Source of the DNA: JBGCEZ01 sp045106735
GTDB lineage: Bacteria; Planctomycetota; Phycisphaerae; Phycisphaerales; SM1A02
NCBI GenBank assembly: GCA_045106735.1
Contig: JBGCEZ010000025.1
Location: 1-32,045 of the forward strand
DNA: 32,045 nt
Direction: 5' to 3'
Shown: positions 9,051 to 16,906 of the stretch, in pieces
Position numbering within the stretch: the stretch's first letter is position 1
Layout of the letters: each line of letters starts with the position of its first letter
Notes under the pieces: generated by a model
Databases searched by the model: none
What the model was told of the DNA's origin: nothing
Seen by the model: only the letters and a program-made list of their open reading frames with translations
Program-made: the position numbers and the translations under genes

Positions 9051-9153
9051 TTCCCGGTGAGCTGAATTTCTTCGCGAGCTGGCTTGGGGCGGGCGTTGAC
9101 CGGCGATCCGGAGCCCTGGAAGCCGCCCAAGATGGATGGCGACGACCCAGATC

Positions 9154-9333
9154 GGGCTGGCGGGGTCAGGCGGCGGCCGTGGCCAGCCCGGGTCAGCCGG
9201 GGGCAGCCGGGGCAGCTGCGATCAGCCTGCGGCAGCCAGGATGGGCACGGATCCGCTCGATCCGCCCGGATTCGCCCGGACCTGCCCGAATCAGCGCCCC
9301 GATCGCCCCCTCTCGGCCCGAAACCGACCCGAA
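9154..9333 (+). repeat. Degenerate decanucleotide tandem array in the divergent spacer
   Basis: Between the two candidate operators the sequence shows a 10-nt periodicity over roughly 16-18 units, clearest as CAGCCGGGGG, CAGCCGGGGC (9194-9213) and GCCCGGATTC, GCCCGGACCT, GCCCGAATCA (9264-9293). Units drift but keep phase. No ORF in this stretch looks like a protein. It fills most of the 409-nt gap 8969-9377. Confidence 0.55.
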
Positions 9334-9352
9334 TAGACTGATCGGTCCGTAT
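9333..9352. promoter_or_regulatory. Candidate TetR operator, autoregulatory side
   Basis: GACTGATCGGTC is a 12-nt near-perfect palindrome (10 of 12) within ATAGACTGATCGGTCCGTAT. TAGACT at 9334-9339 could be the -10 of the tetR gene, so binding would block it. It shares the ATAGA-TGA core with the 9031-9050 site, read in the orientation facing each gene. Confidence 0.6.
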
Positions 9353-9377
9353 GGTTGGCCACCCGGAGAGCCCCGCC

Positions 9378-9959
9378 ATGCCCCGCAACACCCGCTCAGA
9401 TCTCATCGACGCCGCCGTTCGCGTCTTCGACCGCAATGGCTTCCAGGCCACGAACATCGATGCGGTGATCGCCGAGGCCGGCGTGAGCCGGATGACGCTC
9501 TACAACCACTTCGCCTCCAAGGACGAGTTGGCCATCGCGGCGATCGAACGCCACGGCGATGAGTCTCTCGAAGACCTCGGCCGGGACGTGGCCGCCGCGG
9601 CGGACGATCCAATCGAGCAGATCCTTTTCGCCGTCGAACGCCACGGTCGCTGGTGCCGCGAACCGAACTTCCGCGGCTGCCTCTTCCTGCACGCCGCCGG
9701 CGAGTTCCCCGATCCGTGCGCTCCCATTCGCCGCGCCGCCGCCGCCCACAAGCAGCACGTCCGCGACTACTTCGCCGACCTGTGCGCGAAAGCCGGCCTT
9801 GACCGACCGCGAGACCGCGCGGTGCAGATCCTGCTCGTGCTCGAAGGCGTCAGCGCGGTCGCCGAGGTCTTGGACTGCGCATGCACCGACCCGGACGCTC
9901 CGTGCAGCGCCGCGGCGGCGACGGGCGCGGTGCGGGCGATCCTCGGCGTGGGCGACTGA
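9378..9959 (+). CDS. TetR/AcrR-family transcriptional regulator
   Basis: This 193-residue one-component repressor has an N-terminal helix-turn-helix in the classic TetR form: DLIDAAVRVFDRNGFQATNIDAVIAEAGVSRMTLYNHFASKDEL, with HTH helices at about residues 26-46. The ligand-binding domain contains the motif GRWCREPNFRGCLFLHAAGEFPDP, with several cysteines (CREPNFRGC), typical of the subfamily that senses reactive or electrophilic compounds. ATG 9378 is chosen over 9351 because GGAGAG lies about 10 nt upstream and the operator would otherwise run into the coding sequence. It most likely controls itself and the divergent AhpD-like gene. Confidence 0.92.
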   Translation: MPRNTRSDLIDAAVRVFDRNGFQATNIDAVIAEAGVSRMTLYNHFASKDELAIAAIERHGDESLEDLGRDVAAAADDPIEQILFAVERHGRWCREPNFRGCLFLHAAGEFPDPCAPIRRAAAAHKQHVRDYFADLCAKAGLDRPRDRAVQILLVLEGVSAVAEVLDCACTDPDAPCSAAAATGAVRAILGVGD

Positions 9960-10354
9960 ATGGGTCAGGGTTCGTGAGGCCAGCCGAAGCGGGTTGCGCC
10001 TGGCGGCCGGCAACCCACCGCGGCCGATGACATGCCTTGCGCAGACCAAGCTGCCATTCTTGACCCGCGACACGAACCCATCGCTACACGTGCACGGAAT
10101 CGAAAGACGAAGCTCTGATCGACCGGTGGCGATGCTGCACGCCCAGCCCAGTGAGCCTCGGGGGAGCGTCGGGGGAGCGTCGGCATCGGCGTCGATCACT
10201 CCCAGTTCCTCGGCTGCCTGACTGGCGACCGAATCCGCCGTCGCCCGCTCGCCTCGGGTCGGCCCTTTGAAGACATGCTTCACCCGCCGACGTCCGCCGC
10301 ACGTCCGGTGCACTGATCTTCAAGCGTTCTCTTTCGGCCCACCGGATCACGCGA
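9960..10354. other. 395-nt gap without a recognisable gene
   Basis: This lies between convergent tetR and the DUF6714-like gene. Open frames cross it, including one on the minus strand that begins with VKHVFKGPTRGERATAD, but they run into the tetR gene in shadow frames and match no family I know. A direct repeat of CGGGGGAGCGT (two copies, near 10158-10180) is the only structure noted. It could hold a decayed gene. Confidence 0.4.
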
Positions 10355-10954
10355 TCAGCGTTCTCCGCATGCCTCCGCGTCGCATTGCTCACACGCAGCG
10401 AACCAGGTCCGGTAGACGGAGCCATCGGAACACAGGTCTTCAACCAACGCACGGAGCTCATGCTGAACGTTCGTGCGGCGGGTGCCGGCATCCCTGATCA
10501 CCGCATCACGTTCCTGCTCCGCCTGATACTTGAGGAACGCGAGAACCGCCCGCCGCTCCACCGGAGTGAACAGCAGCGGACTCCGTCTCAGAGTCGCCTG
10601 GTTGAGGCCGCTGGGACCGACGAACGCCCACACGATCGACTCATGCAGGCTCGCATCTCGATGCTCGCCCTCTTCGTTCTGCAAGGACCAGCACAGAAAC
10701 GCGGGCGTGAAGAACCTGAAGCTGGCATCGTCCAGGTAGCCGTGGGCCGCGTACGCCCAGAAAATCTCCTCATCCGGCACGTCCGTCCACGGCGTTTGAG
10801 CCCACTTGAGATCCTGGGCCCGAGCCTCAGCGAGTTCCGACTCATCGGCGTACGCATCGACCGCCTGAGCTTCGTTGAGCCCCATTCCACCCCACGGAAT
10901 GTCGCGGCAAAAAGCGCCCTGAACGATGTCGAGAACGTCTGCGTTGCCGAGCAT
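10355..10954 (-). CDS. DUF6714-like protein, translationally coupled to the upstream transglutaminase/esterase gene
   Basis: This 199-residue soluble protein has no signal peptide. The N-terminal part (IVQGAFCRDIPWGGMGLNEAQAVDAY), a central PWTDVPDEEIF and the segment ASFRFFTPAFLCWSLQNEE match the layout of the DUF6714 family (AF...P-W/Y, W-x-D-V-P, then F-x-T-P-x-A-F-x-x-x-L). The C-terminal half (LLFTPVERRAVLAFLKYQAEQE) is a helical region common in that family. The function is unknown. The ATG at 10954 shares a base with the stop of the preceding gene (TGATG), so it is very probably translated by re-initiation on the same mRNA. The association with a secreted enzyme is curious, because this protein looks cytoplasmic. 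Confidence 0.7.
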   Translation of the reverse strand: MLGNADVLDIVQGAFCRDIPWGGMGLNEAQAVDAYADESELAEARAQDLKWAQTPWTDVPDEEIFWAYAAHGYLDDASFRFFTPAFLCWSLQNEEGEHRDASLHESIVWAFVGPSGLNQATLRRSPLLFTPVERRAVLAFLKYQAEQERDAVIRDAGTRRTNVQHELRALVEDLCSDGSVYRTWFAACEQCDAEACGER

Positions 10955-13566
10955 CACGGACGACGCACACCATCGACCTCCGCCACGGCAACGCCGGTCG
11001 GGCCCACGGTGAGCGCCAGGCTCGTGGCGAGGGCCGGATCGCCGCGTTCGGCCATGGTGGCGGCGAGTGTGCGGAGGCTCGGCTGCAGATCCACCGTGAA
11101 CGACTTGCCGAACGCGTCCACGGCCAACGGCTGGGTCACGTCGACCAGCCGATGATCCAGACGCAGGCCGACGGTCATGGTCTCTGGCCCCGCGACGTCG
11201 AGCATCACGCGATTGTCCGCGCATGACGCGTCGATCGTGCGGCCGCGCCCCGCCGCATCGTCGGCCAACCAGAAAAATCGGGTGATGACCGACGTACTCG
11301 GATGCCAACGGATCCGGGCCGGCATCGGCGTGCGCTGCCACGTCAGCAGCTCGGGCAGGATGTCGCGATCGGGCAGGCCGCCGTGGCCGTTGCCCTCAAT
11401 CTCCCGCACCTCGATGGGATAGAGCCCGTCGCCTTCGCCGGCGACTTCCGCCGCCAATTCGGCCGCCCGGGCGGCGAACGCGCGGTTGCGCACGACCCGG
11501 CCGTACGCCGTATCCAGCTCGCCGATCATCGCCGTGAACCGCGTGGCCATGAGGTTCTCAATCCGCGTCACGCCATCGGTTGCGGCCGCGGCCGATGCGT
11601 GCACCGCGCCGAATCGGTCGGGCATGACCGGGCCGATGGCGTACGCCCCGTAGCCGCCGTGCGAATACCCGATGGCGTACACGCGGTTCGGGTCGACGTC
11701 GCCGTGGACGAGGAACTGCTCGATGAGCCGGGCCATCACGGGATACATGTAGTCGGTGTAAAAGCCGTTCCACTCGTCGGTCGGGGCCCGCAATGCCAGG
11801 TACTTGTACCCGCCGGCCTGCGGCTGATCCCGGTAGTAGATCTGCATGTGCCGCCACTGGGAGTCGTTGAACTCGGTGGTCGTCCCGCCGCCGCCGTGCA
11901 TGGCGATGACCAGCGGCCAGCCGCCAGCCGGCCGTTCGCCGACCGTCCGGACGACGTACGGCGAAGTCTTGTTGCCGGCGTCGGCACGGTTGGCGGCCAT
12001 CTCTTCGCGCAGTGATTCGTGGCGCGGCGCCGCCCTGAACCGCTGCCACAGCAGCGAACGGACGGCCTCCGGCTGGTTCCGCAGGGCCGCCTCGGCGACG
12101 GCGGGCACCGGCACCGCGGGAAGGGCTTGATCGGCCGGGCCCGCGAACATCGCGTCGGCCCAGGTCCCGATGGCGTTGATTGCTTCGGGTGACAGTGCCG
12201 TCCACGCAGCCGACGCGTTCAGCTCCGCCCCCGCCTTGCGTGCGGCCAGCTCCACCGTCACCACCCGCGACTCCCCGGGTTCGGCCGTGGACAAATCGAC
12301 CACGGCGACGTTGTTCTGCGGCCCCCCTGCTCCCGCCACCACCGCCCAGCGCCCGCCCGGCGCAAGGTCGAACGACACGTGGTCGTGCATGTCAGCGGTG
12401 GATGGCCGGCTCGTACCGCGGCGGACATCGTCGGGCTCGGCCGTTCCGCCGTGGGGCGCGACGGAGACCGGCACGGCCACGCGCGTCCCACCAGCGTCCA
12501 CCACCCGGACCATCAGTCGCACGGTCGATGCGTCGGCCACGACGTCGCCCCGCTGGTAGCGGCGCGTCACATCGATCGCGGGGACGTTGTGGTTCGACGC
12601 ATCCCACACCATCGGCCACGCCTGATCGGCACTCGCTGGCGCGGGACCCCACGATGTCGCTTGGATTGCGTAGCGCGGATGACCGGGCGTGGCCCGTGCC
12701 GCGTCGCCGGTGAACCAGCCGTGGTCAAACCCGCGCTGGTCCGGCTCGGCCGCACCGACGAAACGCCACGCATCGCCGTCCCACACTTCGACCCAGGTGT
12801 GGTTGCCACGGTCGTCGTGCCAGCTCGCGCAACCGGCCAGCCGCGCGGGGACCGCCACCGCCCGGCAGGCATCGACCAACAGGATTGAGAGGCCGGTGCA
12901 CGTGGCGACGCCTTGCTCGATCGTTTCGCGCGATGCCTGGTCCGGACGCTTGCGGGTCGTTGAATACCGCACGCCGAGTTCGCCGAACAGTGTGGCGTTC
13001 AGCCGCAAGGCCGCTTCGCCGGGCGTGCTCGCGTCGCCGATGATCCGCCGGGCGCGGGCCGCGAGGTCAGCGTCCCACGGATCGCGGCGTTCGCTCACGC
13101 ACGCGTACGGTACGACGTCGCGAAAAAAGATCTCGTCCGGAATCGACGCCCCCCAGGGCATGTCGCGGCGCGCGGCGAAGGCCCCGTCGACGTGGGCGAG
13201 CAAGAAGTCGGCCGACAACGTCTGCAGATCGCTCGCCGGCATGCCGGCGACGAGCGCCCGCATGGCCGGGCGTTGGTCGTCCGGCGCGGACGCGATCGCG
13301 AGCCGGATCTGGTCGGCGTTGTCTCCCGCCAGCTTGGCCGCTCGCTTGATCGCCTCTTCGGTCGCGCGATGCAGGACGGCCGTGCCTGCGGCTTCAGCGG
13401 ACGAAACGCCAGCGAGACCAACCGAGAAGGCTGCGGCGGCAGGCTCGGCGACGGGTTCGGCTCCGTCGGCCACGCCGGCGGCGAGGCCGAACGCAAGGCC
13501 GAACGTGAGCGCGGTCGCGGCAACGCTCGCGCGGGCTGAGGCAGAACGCTTCGATGGGTTGGGCAT
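10954..13566 (-). CDS. Exported transglutaminase-like / alpha-beta hydrolase fusion protein
   Basis: This 870-residue protein has two enzyme-like parts. A signal peptide-like N-terminus (about residues 1-37, ending VADGA-EP) is followed by a helical segment with the planctomycete-type phrase IPDEIFFRDVVPYACVSERRDPWD. The transglutaminase core then shows Cys223 in GVATCTGLSILLVDACRAVAVPARLAG, His256 in GNHTWVEVWDGDAW and a following Asp263. After a beta-rich linker (about 330-450), a C-terminal esterase domain carries VIAMHGGGG (oxyanion region), the nucleophile elbow GYSHGG (Ser635), an Asp in GELD (685) and His728 in EGNGHGG. I start at ATG 13566, not at the upstream in-frame GTG. A role in peptide or polymer processing outside the cytoplasm is inferred. 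Confidence 0.88.
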   Translation of the reverse strand: MPNPSKRSASARASVAATALTFGLAFGLAAGVADGAEPVAEPAAAAFSVGLAGVSSAEAAGTAVLHRATEEAIKRAAKLAGDNADQIRLAIASAPDDQRPAMRALVAGMPASDLQTLSADFLLAHVDGAFAARRDMPWGASIPDEIFFRDVVPYACVSERRDPWDADLAARARRIIGDASTPGEAALRLNATLFGELGVRYSTTRKRPDQASRETIEQGVATCTGLSILLVDACRAVAVPARLAGCASWHDDRGNHTWVEVWDGDAWRFVGAAEPDQRGFDHGWFTGDAARATPGHPRYAIQATSWGPAPASADQAWPMVWDASNHNVPAIDVTRRYQRGDVVADASTVRLMVRVVDAGGTRVAVPVSVAPHGGTAEPDDVRRGTSRPSTADMHDHVSFDLAPGGRWAVVAGAGGPQNNVAVVDLSTAEPGESRVVTVELAARKAGAELNASAAWTALSPEAINAIGTWADAMFAGPADQALPAVPVPAVAEAALRNQPEAVRSLLWQRFRAAPRHESLREEMAANRADAGNKTSPYVVRTVGERPAGGWPLVIAMHGGGGTTTEFNDSQWRHMQIYYRDQPQAGGYKYLALRAPTDEWNGFYTDYMYPVMARLIEQFLVHGDVDPNRVYAIGYSHGGYGAYAIGPVMPDRFGAVHASAAAATDGVTRIENLMATRFTAMIGELDTAYGRVVRNRAFAARAAELAAEVAGEGDGLYPIEVREIEGNGHGGLPDRDILPELLTWQRTPMPARIRWHPSTSVITRFFWLADDAAGRGRTIDASCADNRVMLDVAGPETMTVGLRLDHRLVDVTQPLAVDAFGKSFTVDLQPSLRTLAATMAERGDPALATSLALTVGPTGVAVAEVDGVRRP

Positions 13567-13715
13567 CACAAAAACGTACCAGACCGGGGTCGCGGGAGCC
13601 AAAGAACGCCCGGAGCTTCCTCGCGAATGATGGCCTCCATTGGTAGGTTCGATCCTTCGCCCATCGCCGGGCCCCCACCAAGGCCGGGATCCCTCCCGTG
13701 ACCGGAGACCAGGAC

Positions 13716-14870
13716 ATGCTCGACCGAATCGCCACCGCCGCGCTGACCACCGCCATGCTCGCCGCGCCGGCCGTCGCCCAAGACGCCGCTGGCCAAGACT
13801 CGGACCGTGCCCGAGCGATCCGCGCCTTTGAACGGACGGTTCAAGCTGAACTGCCGGTCCCCGGCCCGGCCGCCGATGCCGCAGCGGTCACCACGACCAC
13901 GATCGACTTTGGCCGCGGCCCGGTGACCGTGTACATCCCGGCCGGTTATGACCCGGCGGTCCCCACGTCGCTCGTCATCCTGCTGCACGGGTACATGAAC
14001 ACGGGCCAGGACGTTGAGGATTGGCTCCAGTTCTCTGCCCTCGTCGACGAACTCAATTTCCTCTACCTCCACCCGACCGGCGACACGGATGCGATCGGCA
14101 ATCCGTACTGGAACGCGACCGATGCCTGCTGCGATCTGTTCGGTGAGGGCACCGACGATTCCTCGTACCTGCGCGACGTGGTCGAGACGATGCAAACGAC
14201 CTTCAACGTGGACGATCGAAGCATCCACTTCGCCGGCCATTCCAATGGCGGATTCATGTCGTACCGCATGGCCTGCGACCACGCGGACCTGGTGGCGTCG
14301 GTGCTGAGTTTGGCCGGGGCAACCCACATCGACCCGGCCGACTGCTCACCCGACGAACCGGTGCACGTGCTGCAGGTCCACGGGACGGCCGACGGCGTGA
14401 TTTCCTTCGGCGGCGGCTGCATTCCGTTCAGTGGCTGCTATCCGTCGGCGATGCAAACCGCGGCCCAGTGGGCGAACTTTGGCGGCTGCGACCCGGCCCC
14501 GATGCCCGGGCCGATCAACCTCGACCTGGTCGCGAATCTCCCCGGCGCAGAGACGACGGTGACGCAATACATCGAGAACTGCGCCGACGGCGGCTCCGCC
14601 GAACTCTGGACCATTCCCGGCGCCCCGCACTCGCCCGCGTTCACCCCCGCCGCCCGCCGGCTGTTCGTTGAACACCTGCTCGCCCACCGCAAGCCCGCGC
14701 CCTGCCCCGGCGACATCGACGGCGATGGCGACGTGGCCCTGGGCGACCTGCTCGTGGTGCTCGCTTCGTGGGGCCCGTGCTCCGGCTGCAGCGCGGACCT
14801 TGACGGCGACGGCGCGGTCACCCTGCTGGACCTGCTGACGGTGCTGGCGAACTTTGGGGCCTGCGGCTGA
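13716..14870 (+). CDS. Secreted PHB-depolymerase/feruloyl-esterase-type hydrolase with dockerin-like C-terminus
   Basis: This 384-residue exported esterase is of the polyhydroxybutyrate-depolymerase/LpqC (CE1-like) type. The signal peptide ends AAPAVA-Q (about residue 21). The catalytic domain shows VILLHGYMNTG (oxyanion), GHSNGGFMSYRMAC (Ser176), an Asp in HGTADGVISF and a His in PGAPHSPAF, a complete triad, with many Cys likely in disulfides. The last 55 residues form two calcium-loop repeats, GDIDGDGDVALGDLLVVLASWGPC and ADLDGDGAVTLLDLLTVLANFGAC. This is the type-I-dockerin-like tail common on exported planctomycete proteins. ATG 13716 is preferred over GTG 13698 because CCGGAGACC sits 7-8 nt before it. 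It is divergent from the transglutaminase gene, 149 nt away. Confidence 0.92.
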   Translation: MLDRIATAALTTAMLAAPAVAQDAAGQDSDRARAIRAFERTVQAELPVPGPAADAAAVTTTTIDFGRGPVTVYIPAGYDPAVPTSLVILLHGYMNTGQDVEDWLQFSALVDELNFLYLHPTGDTDAIGNPYWNATDACCDLFGEGTDDSSYLRDVVETMQTTFNVDDRSIHFAGHSNGGFMSYRMACDHADLVASVLSLAGATHIDPADCSPDEPVHVLQVHGTADGVISFGGGCIPFSGCYPSAMQTAAQWANFGGCDPAPMPGPINLDLVANLPGAETTVTQYIENCADGGSAELWTIPGAPHSPAFTPAARRLFVEHLLAHRKPAPCPGDIDGDGDVALGDLLVVLASWGPCSGCSADLDGDGAVTLLDLLTVLANFGACG

Positions 14871-14960
14871 TTCGCCGCGGCGGCTGAAACCGAACGCTCT
14901 CGGCCGCACATCCGCGGCTGTACGTTTCCGGCCGACGGACACGGAACCTCGCTGGTCCGA

Positions 14961-15009
14961 ACGACAACGCCCCGCCATCCGAATTTCGGAAGGCGGGGCG
15001 TGTCGTTGT
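14961..15009. terminator. Long bidirectional hairpin between the esterase and tRNA-Val
   Basis: The 10-bp core ACGCCCCGCC (14967-14976) pairs with GGCGGGGCGT (14992-15001). It is flanked by partly complementary CGAACGACA and TGTCGTTGTTCG arms. The 15-nt loop contains a small TCCGA-ATT-TCGGA hairpin. Transcripts entering from the esterase meet the U-rich GTTGTTCGTTCG side. It may also end the tRNA transcript from the other direction. Confidence 0.85.
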
Positions 15010-15033
15010 TCGTTCGTCGGCGGGCGACGAAAG

Positions 15034-15107
15034 TAGGCGTTGAGGGACTCGAACCCCCGACCTCACGGGTGTGATCCGTGCGCTCTAGCCAGCTGAGCTA
15101 AACGCCC
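15034..15107 (-). tRNA. tRNA-Val (anticodon CAC)
   Basis: The 74-nt cloverleaf is complete. The acceptor GGGCGTT pairs with AACGCCT (terminal G-U), and the D-stem is GCTC/GAGC. The anticodon stem CACGG/CCGTG has loop ATCACAC, so the anticodon is CAC after U33 and reads GUG codons. The variable loop is 5 nt and the T-arm is GGGGG-TTCGAGT-CCCTC. The discriminator base is A, and CCA is not encoded. GTG is probably a frequent Val codon in such a GC-rich genome. Confidence 0.97.
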
Positions 15108-15139
15108 GAAATGGCTCGCACTGCTGCGGGCCGGCGAGA

Positions 15140-15145
15140 AGTATA
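15140..15145 (-). promoter_or_regulatory. Candidate -10 box for tRNA-Val
   Basis: TATACT on the minus strand lies 33-38 nt upstream of the tRNA 5' end, which fits a leader of about 25 nt. No convincing -35 hexamer is seen 16-18 nt further upstream. Confidence 0.45.
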
Positions 15146-15184
15146 GCCGCTTGATCCGTCCCCGCCACGCCCGCCGGCGGGGCT

Positions 15185-16906
15185 TCAGGCGGTTCCGCCG
15201 GCGTCGAGGGCCAGCATCGCCCGCTCGATCGGCTCGGCGATTGCCCGGACGACCTCGTCGCGGCGGGGATCCAGCACCGGTCCGACGTGGCTCATGCCCG
15301 GACCAGGGGACGCAGGAGCGGGTGAGCCGGCCGGCCCTCCGGGGCCAGCGCCAGAGACGGGGCCGGTCGAGAGGCGTCCGCGGGCCCATTCCGGGCGGGC
15401 CCGGGCTTCCTTGATGAGGCGCCAGACCTCGCGATCGACGGTGAAACGATCGTTGGCCGGCGGGTTGGATTGGCCGACGGCTGAGCCCGCGGCGGGCCCC
15501 TGAGCCGGAGCGTGGGCGGCCGTCGGATGAGCGGCCGGATGAGCGATCGGATTCGACGCCGGATGCGCGACGCCGGGCGATCCGCCGCCCATTGCTCCAG
15601 ACGCTCCTGTCGCCCCTGCCGCCCCCGGAGCCCCCGGGGCCGCGGGCGGCGCGATCGGCCCAACCGCCGCGTGTCCGCGGCGAAGCAGCACGGCGGCGAG
15701 TTCGTATTGGCGGGCGATCATCAATTGGAGCGTCGGATCATCGACCCGAAGTTCGGTTTCCCCGCGGAGCCGGCCGAACAGCCGCCGCCCGTGGGACCGC
15801 GAGAGTTCGACGACGCCGCCGATGGCCGCCCCGGTGATCGCCCCCGCCCCGCCGCTGAGGCCGCCGACCGCGGCGTCCAGGGTGAGTCCGGCGACGGCCC
15901 CGGCCGCCACCGCCCCGCCGGCCCGCACGCCCCAGCGCTTGAGCGCCTCGCGGCTGAAGAGGTCGAGCCCCCAACGCCCCTCGTGCAACATGAGTTCGGG
16001 AATCGCCGCGGCCCGCGGATCGAATCGAAAGAGTTCGAGCATCGCCCGGGTACTGCGCGCTTCGCGGTCCCGCACCGCGTCGCGGAAACGGCCGAGCAGC
16101 GGACTCTCGGTTGGGTGCCCGGCCGCCCGAGCGTTGGCCAGCCGGCGCTGTTCTTCACGCGGCGCACTCACGGTGAACGCGGCCACGTCGAGCACCATTT
16201 CCGCCATCAATCGGGCCGCCCCGCGCACCAGGTCGTGGCGTTCTCCGGCCCGTGCGGCGATCAGACGATCAATCGACGCGGCCGAAGCGTGCACCATCGT
16301 GCGAAGCTTCTCAAACAGCCGCCGCTCGCCCGCCGCGTCGTACACCACGGTGTCAAAGCTGGCCGTGGCGTGCATGTTCACTCGGCGGAGCTGCTCACGC
16401 CACGCACTCGTGCGCGCCTCGTCGCCAGTCACAAAGTTGAGCACCGGTACCACCGGCCGGGCGCACCAGGCCAGGATGGTCAATTCATCGCGATGCTTGG
16501 CCCGCACCGGATCCCGGGCGTCCACGACGTACAGCACCGCGTCGGATTCGAGCACCTGCCGCAGGCTCATCGCTTCTTGGCTGAACCGCGCTCCCGGCTG
16601 ACAATCCGGCTCGCCCAGCACGCGCCGAATCGCATCGATGCCGTCTTCTCCGGCCTGCCGGGCATCCTCAATGCGCTCGAGCAAGCCGATGGAATCTTCC
16701 AGGCCCGGCGTATCGGCCAACTCGACGATCGACTCGCCGCCGGCGCTCAAGACCGCGGTGTCCACGCCGATCGTGACCGCCGGACGGTCTTCCACTTCGC
16801 CGAAGTGTTCATCGCGCAAGAGCGTGCGCATGAGCGACGTCTTGCCGGTATTCGTGTGGCCGACGACGGCGACGCGGAGCGGCGGCACGGATGCGTACTG
16901 AGTCAT
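15185..16906 (-). CDS. P-loop GTPase with DUF3482-type C-terminal region
   Basis: This 573-residue protein has an N-terminal Era/TrmE-like GTPase domain. G1 is GHTNTGKTS (residues 16-24), switch/G2 Thr is in RPAVTIGVDT, G3 is DTPG (65-68), and a divergent G4 reads VLNFVTGDEA, as usual in this family, instead of N-K-x-D. The middle (about 200-330) is helical. A Gly/Ala-rich GAVAGLTLDAAVGGLSGGAGAITGAAIGGV segment could insert in or lie on the membrane, as in DUF3482 GTPases. The C-terminus adds a long Pro/Ala/Gly-rich low-complexity linker (about 425-550). The start overlaps the stop of the DUF2868-like gene (ATGA), the arrangement seen for these two families elsewhere. The cellular role is unknown. 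Confidence 0.85.
   Translation of the reverse strand: MTQYASVPPLRVAVVGHTNTGKTSLMRTLLRDEHFGEVEDRPAVTIGVDTAVLSAGGESIVELADTPGLEDSIGLLERIEDARQAGEDGIDAIRRVLGEPDCQPGARFSQEAMSLRQVLESDAVLYVVDARDPVRAKHRDELTILAWCARPVVPVLNFVTGDEARTSAWREQLRRVNMHATASFDTVVYDAAGERRLFEKLRTMVHASAASIDRLIAARAGERHDLVRGAARLMAEMVLDVAAFTVSAPREEQRRLANARAAGHPTESPLLGRFRDAVRDREARSTRAMLELFRFDPRAAAIPELMLHEGRWGLDLFSREALKRWGVRAGGAVAAGAVAGLTLDAAVGGLSGGAGAITGAAIGGVVELSRSHGRRLFGRLRGETELRVDDPTLQLMIARQYELAAVLLRRGHAAVGPIAPPAAPGAPGAAGATGASGAMGGGSPGVAHPASNPIAHPAAHPTAAHAPAQGPAAGSAVGQSNPPANDRFTVDREVWRLIKEARARPEWARGRLSTGPVSGAGPGGPAGSPAPASPGPGMSHVGPVLDPRRDEVVRAIAEPIERAMLALDAGGTA

Noticed and set aside
9396..10313. Minus-strand open frame covering the gap after tetR
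   Set aside because: Most of it is antisense to tetR, and the part in the gap shows no family features, so I do not call it a gene.
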